A stretch of DNA of 6,741 bases from Helicobacteraceae bacterium (GCA_031273735.1 JAISRI010000130.1:1-6741), one strand, 5' to 3'; numbered from the stretch's first letter, positions 1-5,771 are shown. The notes: generated by a model from the sequence alone, not told the origin. Program-made: numbers and translations.

Positions 1-1163
1 AGAGTCCCGTTTAACGTCCAATCGCCTAAAGCGTATATCTTGTAATCGACGGGATCGTGCAAAGTTTGCGTTCGCAAATTACGCCAAAAACGATCTAAGC
101 CCAAAACCGACGCGGTAGATCGCGCTCCTAGCGGCTCGAATATGCGGTTTGTCAAATCCAGTCCGACTTGCGTCGCGGCGACTTTAGCCGTAGCGACCGA
201 TACGGCGAATTTGCCGCGCTCCTCTTGCGAAAGCGATTCGGCTTTTTGCCAAAGAGGATCGATTTGCGCGTTGGCTTTTTCGGTAAGCGCTCTCGCGCCT
301 TCAAGTTTTACAAACAAATCGCCGATATGCCGCAGAATAAACGGATCTTTCTGGGCGCTAGGCGCAAACGAGGCGAGCCAAGGCTTCGCATTTTTGCCGC
401 GCAGATAGTTTAATCCCGTTTCAAACGCGCCCTCGGCGATACTTAAAAATATGTTGGCGAAAACCAACTGCCCGATCAACGCCCTAGCGGACGAAAATGG
501 CGTGGTAAAAGGACCAGGGTCAGATAAAATCTCGTCCGCGGAGACTTGAACGTCTTTGAAAGTCAAAGTTCCGCTGTCCGTTCGGCGTTGCCCTACGTTA
601 TCCCAATCGTCGTTGATCGTAATCCCCGCGCGGTTTGCAGGTATCGCCGCGACAAGGGATTTTCCTTCGGCGGAGTTTTCGCCGCCCGTAATTGTGAGAT
701 AATCTGCGTCTTTGGCGCCTGTGGCGAAACTCGCCGTTCCGTTCCATTCGTAGGAACCGTCCGCTTTTTTAGTCGCGACCACGCTTTTTGAGATTCGATT
801 AAGAGCGTTGCCCCAAAACCAACCGCGTTCAACGGTATTTTTATGTAATTCGCGCCACTGCTTCTCTTCGCCGTAAAGGCGAACGGTCGCTAATTGGTAG
901 TTATGAAAAGCGTAAAGATGCCCGATCGAGCTATCGACGCGGGAAAACTCTCTGATAATAGCGAGTAACTCTTCCCAACTTCCGCCCGATCCGCCAAGCT
1001 CTTTGGCGATAAAAAACGTCAATAAACCGCTTTTTCTGATCGCGTTGCGTTCGTATTTTGGCGACTTAGCCTCGCGATCGCGCTCCACGACCGTTTTGGC
1101 AAAATCCTCGTTTAGCGCCTTTGTAATCTTTAGTGCTTCGTCGAAAGATAAAACTTTTCCCAT
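1..1163 (-). CDS. sfnB: SfnB/DszC-family flavin monooxygenase (acyl-CoA dehydrogenase fold), 3' end missing
   Basis: The minus-strand frame is open from the ATG at 1161-1163 to the window edge, 387 codons. The protein has the acyl-CoA-dehydrogenase fold pattern of the SfnB/DszC group: AKELGGSGG (53-61), SRVDSSIGHLYAFHNYQ (74-90), a WNGTASFATGAKDADY strand region (140-155), GQRRTDSGT (191-199) and a C-terminal RFWRNLRTQTLHDPVDYK (358-375). Family members are about 400 residues, so only the last few are missing. These enzymes use reduced flavin and O2 to oxidise organosulfur compounds (dibenzothiophene in DszC, dimethyl-sulfone metabolism for SfnB) rather than acyl-CoA. AAGGA at 1170-1174 lies 6 nt before the ATG, and the gene starts 15 bp after the ssuB stop, so it is the fourth operon gene. 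The exact substrate is unknown; a plain acyl-CoA dehydrogenase is less likely given the transporter context. Confidence 0.88.
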   Translation of the reverse strand, partial: MGKVLSFDEALKITKALNEDFAKTVVERDREAKSPKYERNAIRKSGLLTFFIAKELGGSGGSWEELLAIIREFSRVDSSIGHLYAFHNYQLATVRLYGEEKQWRELHKNTVERGWFWGNALNRISKSVVATKKADGSYEWNGTASFATGAKDADYLTITGGENSAEGKSLVAAIPANRAGITINDDWDNVGQRRTDSGTLTFKDVQVSADEILSDPGPFTTPFSSARALIGQLVFANIFLSIAEGAFETGLNYLRGKNAKPWLASFAPSAQKDPFILRHIGDLFVKLEGARALTEKANAQIDPLWQKAESLSQEERGKFAVSVATAKVAATQVGLDLTNRIFEPLGARSTASVLGLDRFWRNLRTQTLHDPVDYKIYALGDWTLNGT

Positions 1164-1178
1164 TTCGTATCCTTTTAT

Positions 1179-1979
1179 TTATATGGCGTAGTTGTCGGAG
1201 GTTTCGCGCCTTGCCTCGTCTCCGAGCATCGCCTTGAAAATCTTGCGCCGAATCAGTCCAAACTCGTAGCCCGCTCGATCGCGCGGTTCTGGCAACGTTA
1301 TCTTGATCTCCTCGACAATACGTCCCGGATTGGCGTTCATAACGACGATCTTATCGCTAAGAAAGATCGCCTCCTCTACGTCGTGCGTTACCAAGATCAT
1401 ACTTACGCCCTGAGATCGCCATATTCGCTGCAACTCCTCTTGCAGGCGTATTCGCGTGATCGCGTCAAGCGCGCCCAAAGGCTCGTCCAAGAGCAAGATC
1501 GCTGGGCTATGAGCGAGCGCTCTGGCGATCGCCGCTCTTTGCGCCATACCTCCCGATAGTTGGTGCGGATAGGCGTTTTCAAAACCCTCTAAACGAACAA
1601 GCTCTATATGCTCTTTGACGATGCGATCTTTTTCGCTCGCGACGCCGTTTAGGTTGATCAAAGAGAGAGCGACGTTTTCTTTAAGCGTTAGCCAAGGCAA
1701 TAGGCGATGATCTTGAAAAACGATCCCGCGATCTAAGCTCGCGCCCTCGACGCGCTTATTTTCCAATAAAATTACGCCTTCGTAATCGTTGTCCAATCCC
1801 GCGATCAAGCGTAAAAGCGTAGTTTTGCCGCAGCCCGAAGGTCCTACGATCGAGACAAACTCGCCCGCATCGACGACAAAGCTCGCGTTGGATAGCGCTT
1901 CAAAAATTCCCCCGCCTTCCGCTTTGTAGCGCTTTGTAACGTCGCGTATTTCAAGCCGTCCTTGCCTATCTTCACGCAT
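1179..1979 (-). CDS. ssuB: Sulfonate/taurine-type ABC transporter ATP-binding protein
   Basis: This 266-residue ATPase should sit on the cytoplasmic face of the SsuC-like permease and power import. All nucleotide-binding motifs are intact: Walker A GPSGCGKT (46-53), Q-loop Gln89 in VFQDHRLLPW, signature LSGGMAQR (141-148), Walker B ILLLDEP (161-167), D-loop GALD (169-172) and switch His199 in VTHD. The DHRLLPW stretch after the Q-loop and the GMAQR signature are typical of the SsuB/TauB/nitrate subfamily, and the length is normal. Its ATG lies inside the end of ssuC: the last 8 bp of ssuC, ATGCGTGA, hold the ssuB start and the ssuC stop, so translation is probably coupled. The family assignment is secure; sulfonate against taurine, nitrate or another small anion cannot be decided from this subunit. 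Confidence 0.93.
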   Translation of the reverse strand: MREDRQGRLEIRDVTKRYKAEGGGIFEALSNASFVVDAGEFVSIVGPSGCGKTTLLRLIAGLDNDYEGVILLENKRVEGASLDRGIVFQDHRLLPWLTLKENVALSLINLNGVASEKDRIVKEHIELVRLEGFENAYPHQLSGGMAQRAAIARALAHSPAILLLDEPLGALDAITRIRLQEELQRIWRSQGVSMILVTHDVEEAIFLSDKIVVMNANPGRIVEEIKITLPEPRDRAGYEFGLIRRKIFKAMLGDEARRETSDNYAI

Positions 1980-2748
1980 CGAAACCTACTTTCCAGCGCA
2001 ATAACCTCTGTTGCGTAAAATACATCGCGCGGTCGATCGCAAAGCCTATCAAACCTATCAAAACCATACATACCAATAGTTGATCGGTCATCAGTAGCTG
2101 TTGAGCGCGAAAGATCAAAAATCCCAATCCTTCCAAACCGCTTAACCCCTCCGCGACGACGACGATCGCCCACGCCAAACCCGCCGAATAGCGTAAAGAG
2201 ACGGCGATAGAGGGCAAAATCGCGGGGAAAACCACTTTGCGGACAAACTGCCATTTTGTCAATGTTAGAACGTTGGAAAGCTCTATGTAGCTTCGATCGA
2301 TATGGCGAATGCCCTGCAAAACGTTCAAAAAGACGGGGAAGAAAACCGACTTCGCGATAATCAGGATTTTGGCGGGCGCGCCCAACCCAAGCCATACGAC
2401 AATCAACGGCAACCACGCGATCGTAGGGATATGCCTAAGCGTGTTCATCGTCGATCCGAAAAACAGCTCGACTTTGCGCGAAAGCCCCGACGCTACGCCT
2501 AATAAGATAGCGACGAAAGCGCCGTAAAAGAATCCTTGCGCGACGATCGCTACGCTAACCCAAATATCGTTTAGTAGATCCTGATTCCACAACATATACC
2601 AAAAGGCTTTTACTACGCCGATAGGCTCTGGCAGAAAAATTTTATCGATCCACTCGTTTGCGCTGGCTACTTCCCAAACGCCAAGAATAATTAACGGCAA
2701 AAACGCGCCGATATACAATTGGCGGCTAAAAAACGGCGATTTCAACAT
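1972..2748 (-). CDS. ssuC: Sulfonate/taurine-type ABC transporter permease
   Basis: This 258-residue integral membrane protein of the BPD-transp-1 type forms the import channel as a dimer. It has about six hydrophobic segments: residues 11-30, 65-87, 109-123, 127-148, 187-206 and 224-242. The cytoplasmic coupling (EAA-like) loop runs from YIELSNVL to FPAILPS (154-180). The stretch LAWAIVVVAEGLSGLEGLGF (191-210) followed by RAQQLLMTDQ matches the C-terminal signature of SsuC/TauC permeases. I place the start at the ATG at 2746-2748 because GAGAGG (2756-2761) lies 7 nt upstream; a TTG two codons earlier would leave only one nucleotide of spacing. It overlaps ssuB by 8 bp and follows ssuA after a 42-bp gap holding a hairpin. 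Confidence 0.92.
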   Translation of the reverse strand: MLKSPFFSRQLYIGAFLPLIILGVWEVASANEWIDKIFLPEPIGVVKAFWYMLWNQDLLNDIWVSVAIVAQGFFYGAFVAILLGVASGLSRKVELFFGSTMNTLRHIPTIAWLPLIVVWLGLGAPAKILIIAKSVFFPVFLNVLQGIRHIDRSYIELSNVLTLTKWQFVRKVVFPAILPSIAVSLRYSAGLAWAIVVVAEGLSGLEGLGFLIFRAQQLLMTDQLLVCMVLIGLIGFAIDRAMYFTQQRLLRWKVGFDA

Positions 2749-2755
2749 AGACAAA

Positions 2756-2761
2756 CCTCTC
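2756..2761 (-). promoter_or_regulatory. Ribosome binding site that fixes the ssuC start
   Basis: GAGAGG on the minus strand lies 7 nt before the ATG at 2748. It favours that ATG over the in-frame TTG at 2752-2754, which is only one nucleotide from the site. Confidence 0.7.
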
Positions 2762-2766
2762 GTAAA

Positions 2767-2784
2767 GCGGGCGTTTCCGCCCGC
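2767..2784 (-). promoter_or_regulatory. Intercistronic hairpin with GAAA tetraloop between ssuA and ssuC
   Basis: On the transcript this reads GCGGGCG-GAAA-CGCCCGC: a perfect 7-bp GC stem closed by a GNRA tetraloop, starting 6 nt after the ssuA stop codon. It is followed by TTTACG rather than a long U tract, so it is a poor intrinsic terminator. In binding-protein transporter operons (malE-malF is the classic case) such structures protect the upstream mRNA and keep the binding protein in excess over the membrane subunits. That role is inferred here. Partial termination is the alternative. Confidence 0.75.
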
Positions 2785-2790
2785 CTAAAG

Positions 2791-3879
2791 TTATTTAAGG
2801 GACTTTGTAACGGACTTATAGATCGAATGCGATCCGCCCGCAAAAAATCTGCCGTCGATAAACTCGTCGACCTCTTTATCCGTAAGGCTCTTTTGCGTCA
2901 AAATATCGTCGCCGTTAGCTATGTAGTAGCGCAAAAACTCTTTGATCGCCAATCTAGCGCGATCGGCGCTAGGTTCGCCGCCCATAAACTCCCACTGCCC
3001 CAAGTGCGTGATCTGAAAGAGCGCCACGTCTGTGGGAACTCTCAACTCTTTAGCTATGATCGCCGCCGCTTCGTTGGGGTGATCCGTCGCCCATTCGCGG
3101 GTTTTTTCTCGAACCGCTAAAAACGCCTTGATCACCGACGGATATTTGTCCGCCAAAGTTTTATTGGCGACGTATGTAACTCTGCCCGCGTAATTGACGT
3201 AAACGCCTTCGTCTGCGGGGCGATCGACCACTTTTAGCTTGCCCGAAAGCCACGCGGCTGTGAATGCGGGAGCGGCAAGGTGCGCCGCCGTCGCGTCCGT
3301 CGCGCCTGTGATAACGGATTGGATCGCCAGATTGGAATTGTCGATATTTTCGTGTCGCACGCGACCTTTTGTCAAGCGCGAATCAAATGGAATACCAGCT
3401 TCGTTCAGACTTTCAAACGGCGAAGACCAGTAGCAAGAGATGCGGCTAGAGCCGAACTTTTTGCCGTCTAAGTCTTTGATCGTATTGATCTTTTTATTGT
3501 CCGCCGCCGTCAAAATAGGCGTGCGGTAACGATTGGAAGGCTCGCTAATCCAGATAACGACCGTATTCAGCCCGTTAATGCGGTGAATCGTCGAAGGATA
3601 AACCATTCGCTGCGCGATGGCTAATCTATCGCCGCCGCTACTGCCTACCGCGGCGCTTTCCGCGCCAAGCAATTCCGCCGCGCCTTGCGCGATCAGCGTT
3701 ACTTTTTTCGTGCCGATCTTGTCAAACTCCTCCTTGAAAAAGCCCTTTTCCAGAGCTACGACCGTCCAAGGCGATTTTTGTAGATTGATCTGCGGAAGAA
3801 CCGCTTCCGCGCCAAAAGACGCGCTATGAAAAACCCCGACCGCTAAAAGCGAGCCAATAATTGTGGTCTTAACCGACAT
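2791..3879 (-). CDS. ssuA: Periplasmic sulfonate/taurine-type substrate-binding protein
   Basis: This 362-residue exported protein should capture the substrate in the periplasm and deliver it to the permease. An N-terminal signal peptide is visible: Lys4, a hydrophobic stretch from about 7 to 18, then SASFGAEA (19-26), with cleavage likely around 22-26. No lipobox is seen. The mature part begins like SsuA/NMT1 binding proteins (LPQINLQKSPWTVVALEKGF, 28-47), has the conserved DLDGKKFG (137-144) before an aromatic, serine-rich stretch (SCYWSSPFE), and later the GATDATAA segment typical of the domain crossing. Its length is slightly above the usual 310-340. GAGGAGG at 3888-3894, 8 nt before the ATG, is the strongest ribosome site in the operon. 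It is the first gene of the unit. The ligand is not settled by sequence: sulfonates, taurine or a sulfone are the best guesses given the SfnB-like partner. Confidence 0.88.
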   Translation of the reverse strand: MSVKTTIIGSLLAVGVFHSASFGAEAVLPQINLQKSPWTVVALEKGFFKEEFDKIGTKKVTLIAQGAAELLGAESAAVGSSGGDRLAIAQRMVYPSTIHRINGLNTVVIWISEPSNRYRTPILTAADNKKINTIKDLDGKKFGSSRISCYWSSPFESLNEAGIPFDSRLTKGRVRHENIDNSNLAIQSVITGATDATAAHLAAPAFTAAWLSGKLKVVDRPADEGVYVNYAGRVTYVANKTLADKYPSVIKAFLAVREKTREWATDHPNEAAAIIAKELRVPTDVALFQITHLGQWEFMGGEPSADRARLAIKEFLRYYIANGDDILTQKSLTDKEVDEFIDGRFFAGGSHSIYKSVTKSLK

Positions 3880-3931
3880 ACTCTATGCCTCCTCAAAACT
3901 AAGTTTGACAATCCAAACGCGCGCCATTTGA

Positions 3932-3937
3932 ATTATC
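3932..3937 (-). promoter_or_regulatory. Candidate -10 element for the ssu operon
   Basis: GATAAT on the minus strand, in the context CTTTGATAATTC, matches the sigma-70 -10 consensus at five of six positions and lies about 50 nt before the ssuA start. No good TTGACA is found 16-18 bp upstream (AAAAAT is there). In Campylobacterota the -35 box is commonly degenerate and T-rich upstream DNA substitutes. No operator was recognised. Confidence 0.35.
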
Positions 3938-4034
3938 AAAGCGAAACATAACAGATTTTTCCTTTAATCTCTATTAAGTTGATCGTATTACTCAAGATTT
4001 AGAGCGCAACACCGCTATTTTTGGAATACAAAAT

Positions 4035-4403
4035 CTACGTCAGCAGTCGTTCCCGCGTCCCTTCTTGTCGTTTCGCAAAGCGAAAGCGCGGAACGACAAA
4101 GCCTCCATTCCCCTTCTTTCTCGTCGCAATTTCTTCTATTGGTTTCAGCTTTCTCAAACAATCTAAGTCAAATTTATATTCTTTTATGCTTTGATCGCAA
4201 ACCATCGTTATCCAAAAAAGGAGTTTCAATGTTTCAACTCTCGTTAGTTCCTTCCTCCGAAAACGGGGGGGGGGGGGTGGCTCGCCTACTCCTAACCCCG
4301 TTATAAGATCGGCTTTATCCAAAAGCTCAAACAACAAAGCTCTAAAAGAGTTTACTTCCTTTACTTCGTTAAAGGCTAACTTCAAGAAAACCTTTAGCTC
4401 CAT
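4035..4403 (-). CDS. Hypothetical antisense ORF crossing the poly-G tract
   Basis: This 122-codon minus-strand frame has an ATG at 4401-4403 with AAGGA 7 nt upstream. The predicted protein starts with a helix-like stretch (MELKVFLKLAFNEVKEVN) and has a proline run encoded by the C13 strand of the tract. It ends in a basic region that runs through the inverted repeat at 4046-4097. I recognise no domain. It lies antisense to the lipoprotein leader and signal-sequence region, so it could be a chance frame. At C14 it would meet TGA ten codons after the tract and at C12 TAA seven codons after it; it is fully open only at the present length. I rate it below the plus-strand gene because the latter has a recognisable lipobox. 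Confidence 0.25.
   Translation of the reverse strand: MELKVFLKLAFNEVKEVNSFRALLFELLDKADLITGLGVGEPPPPPRFRRKELTRVETLKLLFWITMVCDQSIKEYKFDLDCLRKLKPIEEIATRKKGNGGFVVPRFRFAKRQEGTRERLLT
4046..4097. repeat. Nested inverted repeat, possible dispersed element
   Basis: The outer arms are GTCGTTCCCGCG (4046-4057) and CGCGGAACGAC (4087-4097), complementary except for one extra C in the left arm. Inside lies a second perfect hairpin, TTTCGC (4071-4076), loop AAA, GCGAAA (4080-4085). Structures with outer arms like GTCGTTCC/GGAACGAC are often multicopy intergenic repeats of the REP or MITE type, but only one copy is present here, so mobility is inferred. It ends about 165 nt from the ssuA start and lacks a T run, so a terminator role is unlikely. 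Confidence 0.6.
4175..4180 (+). promoter_or_regulatory. Weak candidate -10 for the lipoprotein gene
   Basis: TATATT lies 48 nt before the ATG at 4229 in an AT-rich stretch; no convincing -35 hexamer is seen at the expected distance. A second AT-rich option, TTATGCT, lies just downstream at 4184-4190. Confidence 0.25.
4218..4223 (+). promoter_or_regulatory. Ribosome binding site that fixes the start ahead of the poly-G tract
   Basis: AAGGAG lies 5 nt before the ATG at 4229-4231. It matters because the lipoprotein frame itself has no ATG or GTG between 4201 and its lipobox Cys codon at 4462, so this start, reached through the G tract, is the only well-placed one. Confidence 0.65.
4265..4277 (+). 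repeat. Poly-G tract (G13), contingency-locus type
   Basis: Thirteen consecutive Gs lie 36 nt after the ATG at 4229. With 13 Gs the frame reads VARLLLTPL and stops; with 12 it reads WLAYS and stops; with 11 or 14 it enters the lipoprotein frame. Homopolymeric G tracts near the 5' end of surface genes are the usual phase-variation switches of Campylobacter and Helicobacter. The exact length may vary between cells or be misread in assembly. Confidence 0.9.
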
Positions 4404-5264
4404 AAGAAAATCCTTTGCCCTGCCCTTTACGCTTCTCTTAGCGTTCTTGTTTATCGCGGGTTGCGGAGGAGGCGGTTCAGGCGGCGGCGGAGGCGATCCT
4501 ACTATTACAAATGCGGAAACGCCTACGATTACGAAGCAGCCAGAAAGCAGAATTTACAATCCTGGCAATACCGCTCGACCTCTTGTCGTAGAGACAAGCG
4601 TAAGCGGCGGAGGGGGGCTTTCTTATCAGTGGTATAGTAATACCGAGAATGAAACAAACGGAACGCAAATAGACGACGAAACAGCCAATACCTTTACGCC
4701 TTCTACCGCAACCGAAGGAACGTTTTTCTACTACGTTATCGTTACCAATACAAACAATAGCGTAAATGGAAACAAGACGGAAAGCGTTACAAGCAATGCC
4801 GCAAAGATCATAGTAAGCAATACTAGCGAGGGTTATTACAACGTCAGTTTCTATGATGATCAATTAGATTTTATAGAAACGTGAGTAGCGAACGCAACGA
4901 TCAATCCTAGCTCGCTTATTAGCGGAGCTTGGTATAAAGCGAACGAAAGCGACGCCTCCGCAAGTCATACGCTTAACGCGGATGTTAACTTTTACGCTAC
5001 TCCTAACGTTCAAGAGATAAAAGACGAAACGGAGTTAGCCGCTATTGGAACAGACGCTACAACCTTAGCGGGCAAACATATTCTGTTTAACGATATAGAG
5101 CTAACAAGCGAAATGTTAGGAGAGGACGGCGGAGATGGTTGGAATCCTATTGGCGACAACTCTAACCAATTCAAAGGTATTTTCAATGGCAATCGACAAC
5201 GGCAAAGGCGGGATTAAAGGAAAAAACATTGTCGGCGGTATTGCGGGGGTATGTTTATAACCAC

Positions 5265-5294
5265 TCCTCCTACTCCTACTCCTCCACCACCACC
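5265..5294 (+). repeat. Imperfect TCC/ACC trinucleotide tract
   Basis: Consecutive codons TCC, TCC, TAC, TCC, TAC, TCC, TCC, ACC, ACC, ACC encode SSYSYSSTTT between two GLUG-type motifs. The codon uniformity suggests growth by slippage, which here keeps the reading frame. Confidence 0.6.
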
Positions 5295-5309
5295 ATATAC
5301 ATAACCAAC

Positions 5310-5605
5310 AGCTACTCTACTGGAGACGTTAGTGCAACAGGCAGTGTTGTCGGCGGTATCGCGGGGTATGTTTATCGCTCTTCCATAACCGATAGCCACT
5401 CTACTGGAGACGTTAGTGCAACAGGCAGTGTTGTCGGCGGTATCGCGGGGTATGTTGACGAATCCTCCATAACTAATAGCTACTCAACGGGCAACGTTAG
5501 CGCAACAGACGCAAATAGTTATGTCGGTGGTATTGTGGGGAGGGCTTATAGCTCCTCCTCCTCCTCGACTATATCCATAACCAATAGCTACTCTACGGGA
5601 GAGTT
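5310..5605 (+). repeat. Tandem GLUG-type repeats, two near-identical 84-bp units plus diverged ones
   Basis: Units begin at the AGC codon of the N/D-S-Y/H-S-T-G motif at 5310, 5394, 5478 and 5586. The first two are 84 bp (28 residues) each, and their first 60 bases differ at only one position. The third is 108 bp, expanded by a serine run, with a less similar middle (NVSATDANSYVGGIVG). The fourth breaks off after about 20 bases. The near-identity of the first two suggests recent duplication or gene conversion. This is a protein-coding repeat, with no spacer structure. Confidence 0.85.
5553..5564 (+). repeat. (TCC)4 microsatellite
   Basis: Four TCC codons between AGC and TCG give a run of six serines in the third GLUG-type unit. 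This explains much of that unit's extra length over the 84-bp units. Confidence 0.6.
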
Positions 5606-5645
5606 AGTGTATTGTTTTAGAATAAATAACGTATAAATACATTTA

Positions 5646-5670
5646 AGTGCAAATACGCTTTAATTGCACT
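5646..5670. repeat. Inverted repeat near the presumed element end
   Basis: AGTGCAA (5646-5652) and TTGCACT (5664-5670) are perfect 7-bp complements around an 11-nt centre. It lies about 40 bp right of where GLUG homology ends and about 100 bp before the recombinase gene. This would suit a recombinase core site (two inverted arms around a spacer) or a regulator site. With no second copy in the window, neither can be chosen. Confidence 0.45.
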
Positions 5671-5742
5671 ATACAAAAGAGTTCATCAGCCCTTGAAAGT
5701 TCTTTTTTTTTATCGTATAGGGTGATACTAAACCTAACTAAA

Positions 5743-5771
5743 TTGATTTCAGGGTATAAATAGGGTATAAC
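5743..5771 (+). promoter_or_regulatory. Candidate recombinase promoter overlapping the direct repeats
   Basis: TTGATT (5743-5748) and TATAAC (5766-5771) are separated by exactly 17 bp, matching the sigma-70 consensus at four and five of six positions. The predicted transcript would start near 5778, after the ATG at 5773. If this promoter is used, translation should begin at the in-frame ATG at 5791. An alternative -10, TATAAA at 5755-5760, would serve the 5773 start but has no good -35. Confidence 0.3.
5751..5770 (+). repeat. Direct repeats AGGGTATAA, possible integrase arm sites
   Basis: AGGGTATAA occurs at 5751-5759 and again at 5762-5770, spaced 11 bp, about one helical turn. A looser relative, AGGGTGATA, is at 5719-5727. 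Repeats directly in front of a tyrosine recombinase gene are often arm-type binding sites for the recombinase's N-terminal domain and can also autoregulate its promoter. The second copy contains the AGGG that is the only ribosome-site candidate for the ATG at 5773. Confidence 0.5.

Larger units (their letters stand above)
3880..4228. other. Divergent intergenic region, 349 bp
   Basis: This is the gap between the minus-strand ssu operon and the plus-strand lipoprotein gene. It is AT-rich near the two starts and GC-rich around the inverted repeat at 4046-4097. It should contain both promoters. I see no tRNA and no convincing plus-strand gene; the only long frame is the minus-strand ORF listed separately, which enters the region from the right. 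Confidence 0.7.
4229..5636 (+). pseudogene. Broken, poly-G-controlled surface lipoprotein with Ig-like and GLUG repeats
   Basis: The pieces read in order as one surface protein. From the ATG (MFQLSLVPSSEN) a G13 tract leads in the present frame to a stop at 4304-4306 after 25 codons. The frame opened by 11 or 14 Gs continues through a Ser/Lys-rich stretch, a hydrophobic signal with lipobox FIAGC (Cys codon 4462-4464), a Gly-rich linker, an Ig-like domain (LSYQWYSNT to FFYYVIVTNT, about 4620-4755) and an InlB-repeat-like segment (YYNVSFYDD). An in-frame TGA at 4882-4884 interrupts it. The same frame then continues (SLISGAWYKANES, HILFNDIELT, GWNPIGD, FKGIFNGN) to about 5190. It shifts to another frame for IDNGKGGIKGKNIVGGIAG, then shifts again at a G5 run (5245-5249) into GLUG-type repeats (NSYSTGDVSATGSVVGGIAG) ending at TAA 5634-5636. 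Homology to the repeats fails near 5605. An intact homologue would probably be an outer-membrane-anchored adhesin-like protein. Calling it dead rests on the TGA and two frameshifts; the G tract alone would be reversible. Confidence 0.8.

Noticed and set aside
142..413. Short plus-strand frames opposite the SfnB-like gene
   Set aside because: Overlapping antisense frames with no ribosome site or domain; the minus-strand gene has conserved family motifs here.
1844..2416. 190-codon minus-strand frame across the ssuB/ssuC junction
   Set aside because: It is an alternative frame of two intact ABC transporter genes, with Arg- and Cys-rich sequence and no motif.
2719..3120. Plus-strand 133-codon frame opposite the end of ssuA and start of ssuC
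   Set aside because: Antisense shadow of two well-supported genes; basic, low-complexity, no motif.
4265..4277. Poly-G as a pure sequencing artefact
   Set aside because: Length error by a base or two is possible, but a long G tract between a good start site and a lipoprotein frame is too well placed to dismiss; kept as a finding with that caveat.
4477..4863. Minus-strand open frame antisense to the Ig-like domain
   Set aside because: It mirrors the plus-strand Ig-like segment, has no recognisable domain, and its composition follows from the opposite strand.
5310..5585. CRISPR-like regular repeats
   Set aside because: Units are adjacent, 84 bp, in frame and encode GLUG-type motifs; there are no unique spacers.
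5682..5711. Possible intrinsic terminator ahead of the recombinase (T9 run at 5703-5711)
   Set aside because: The only preceding stem is TTCA/TGAA, four weak pairs with an 8-nt loop, and it does not abut the T run.
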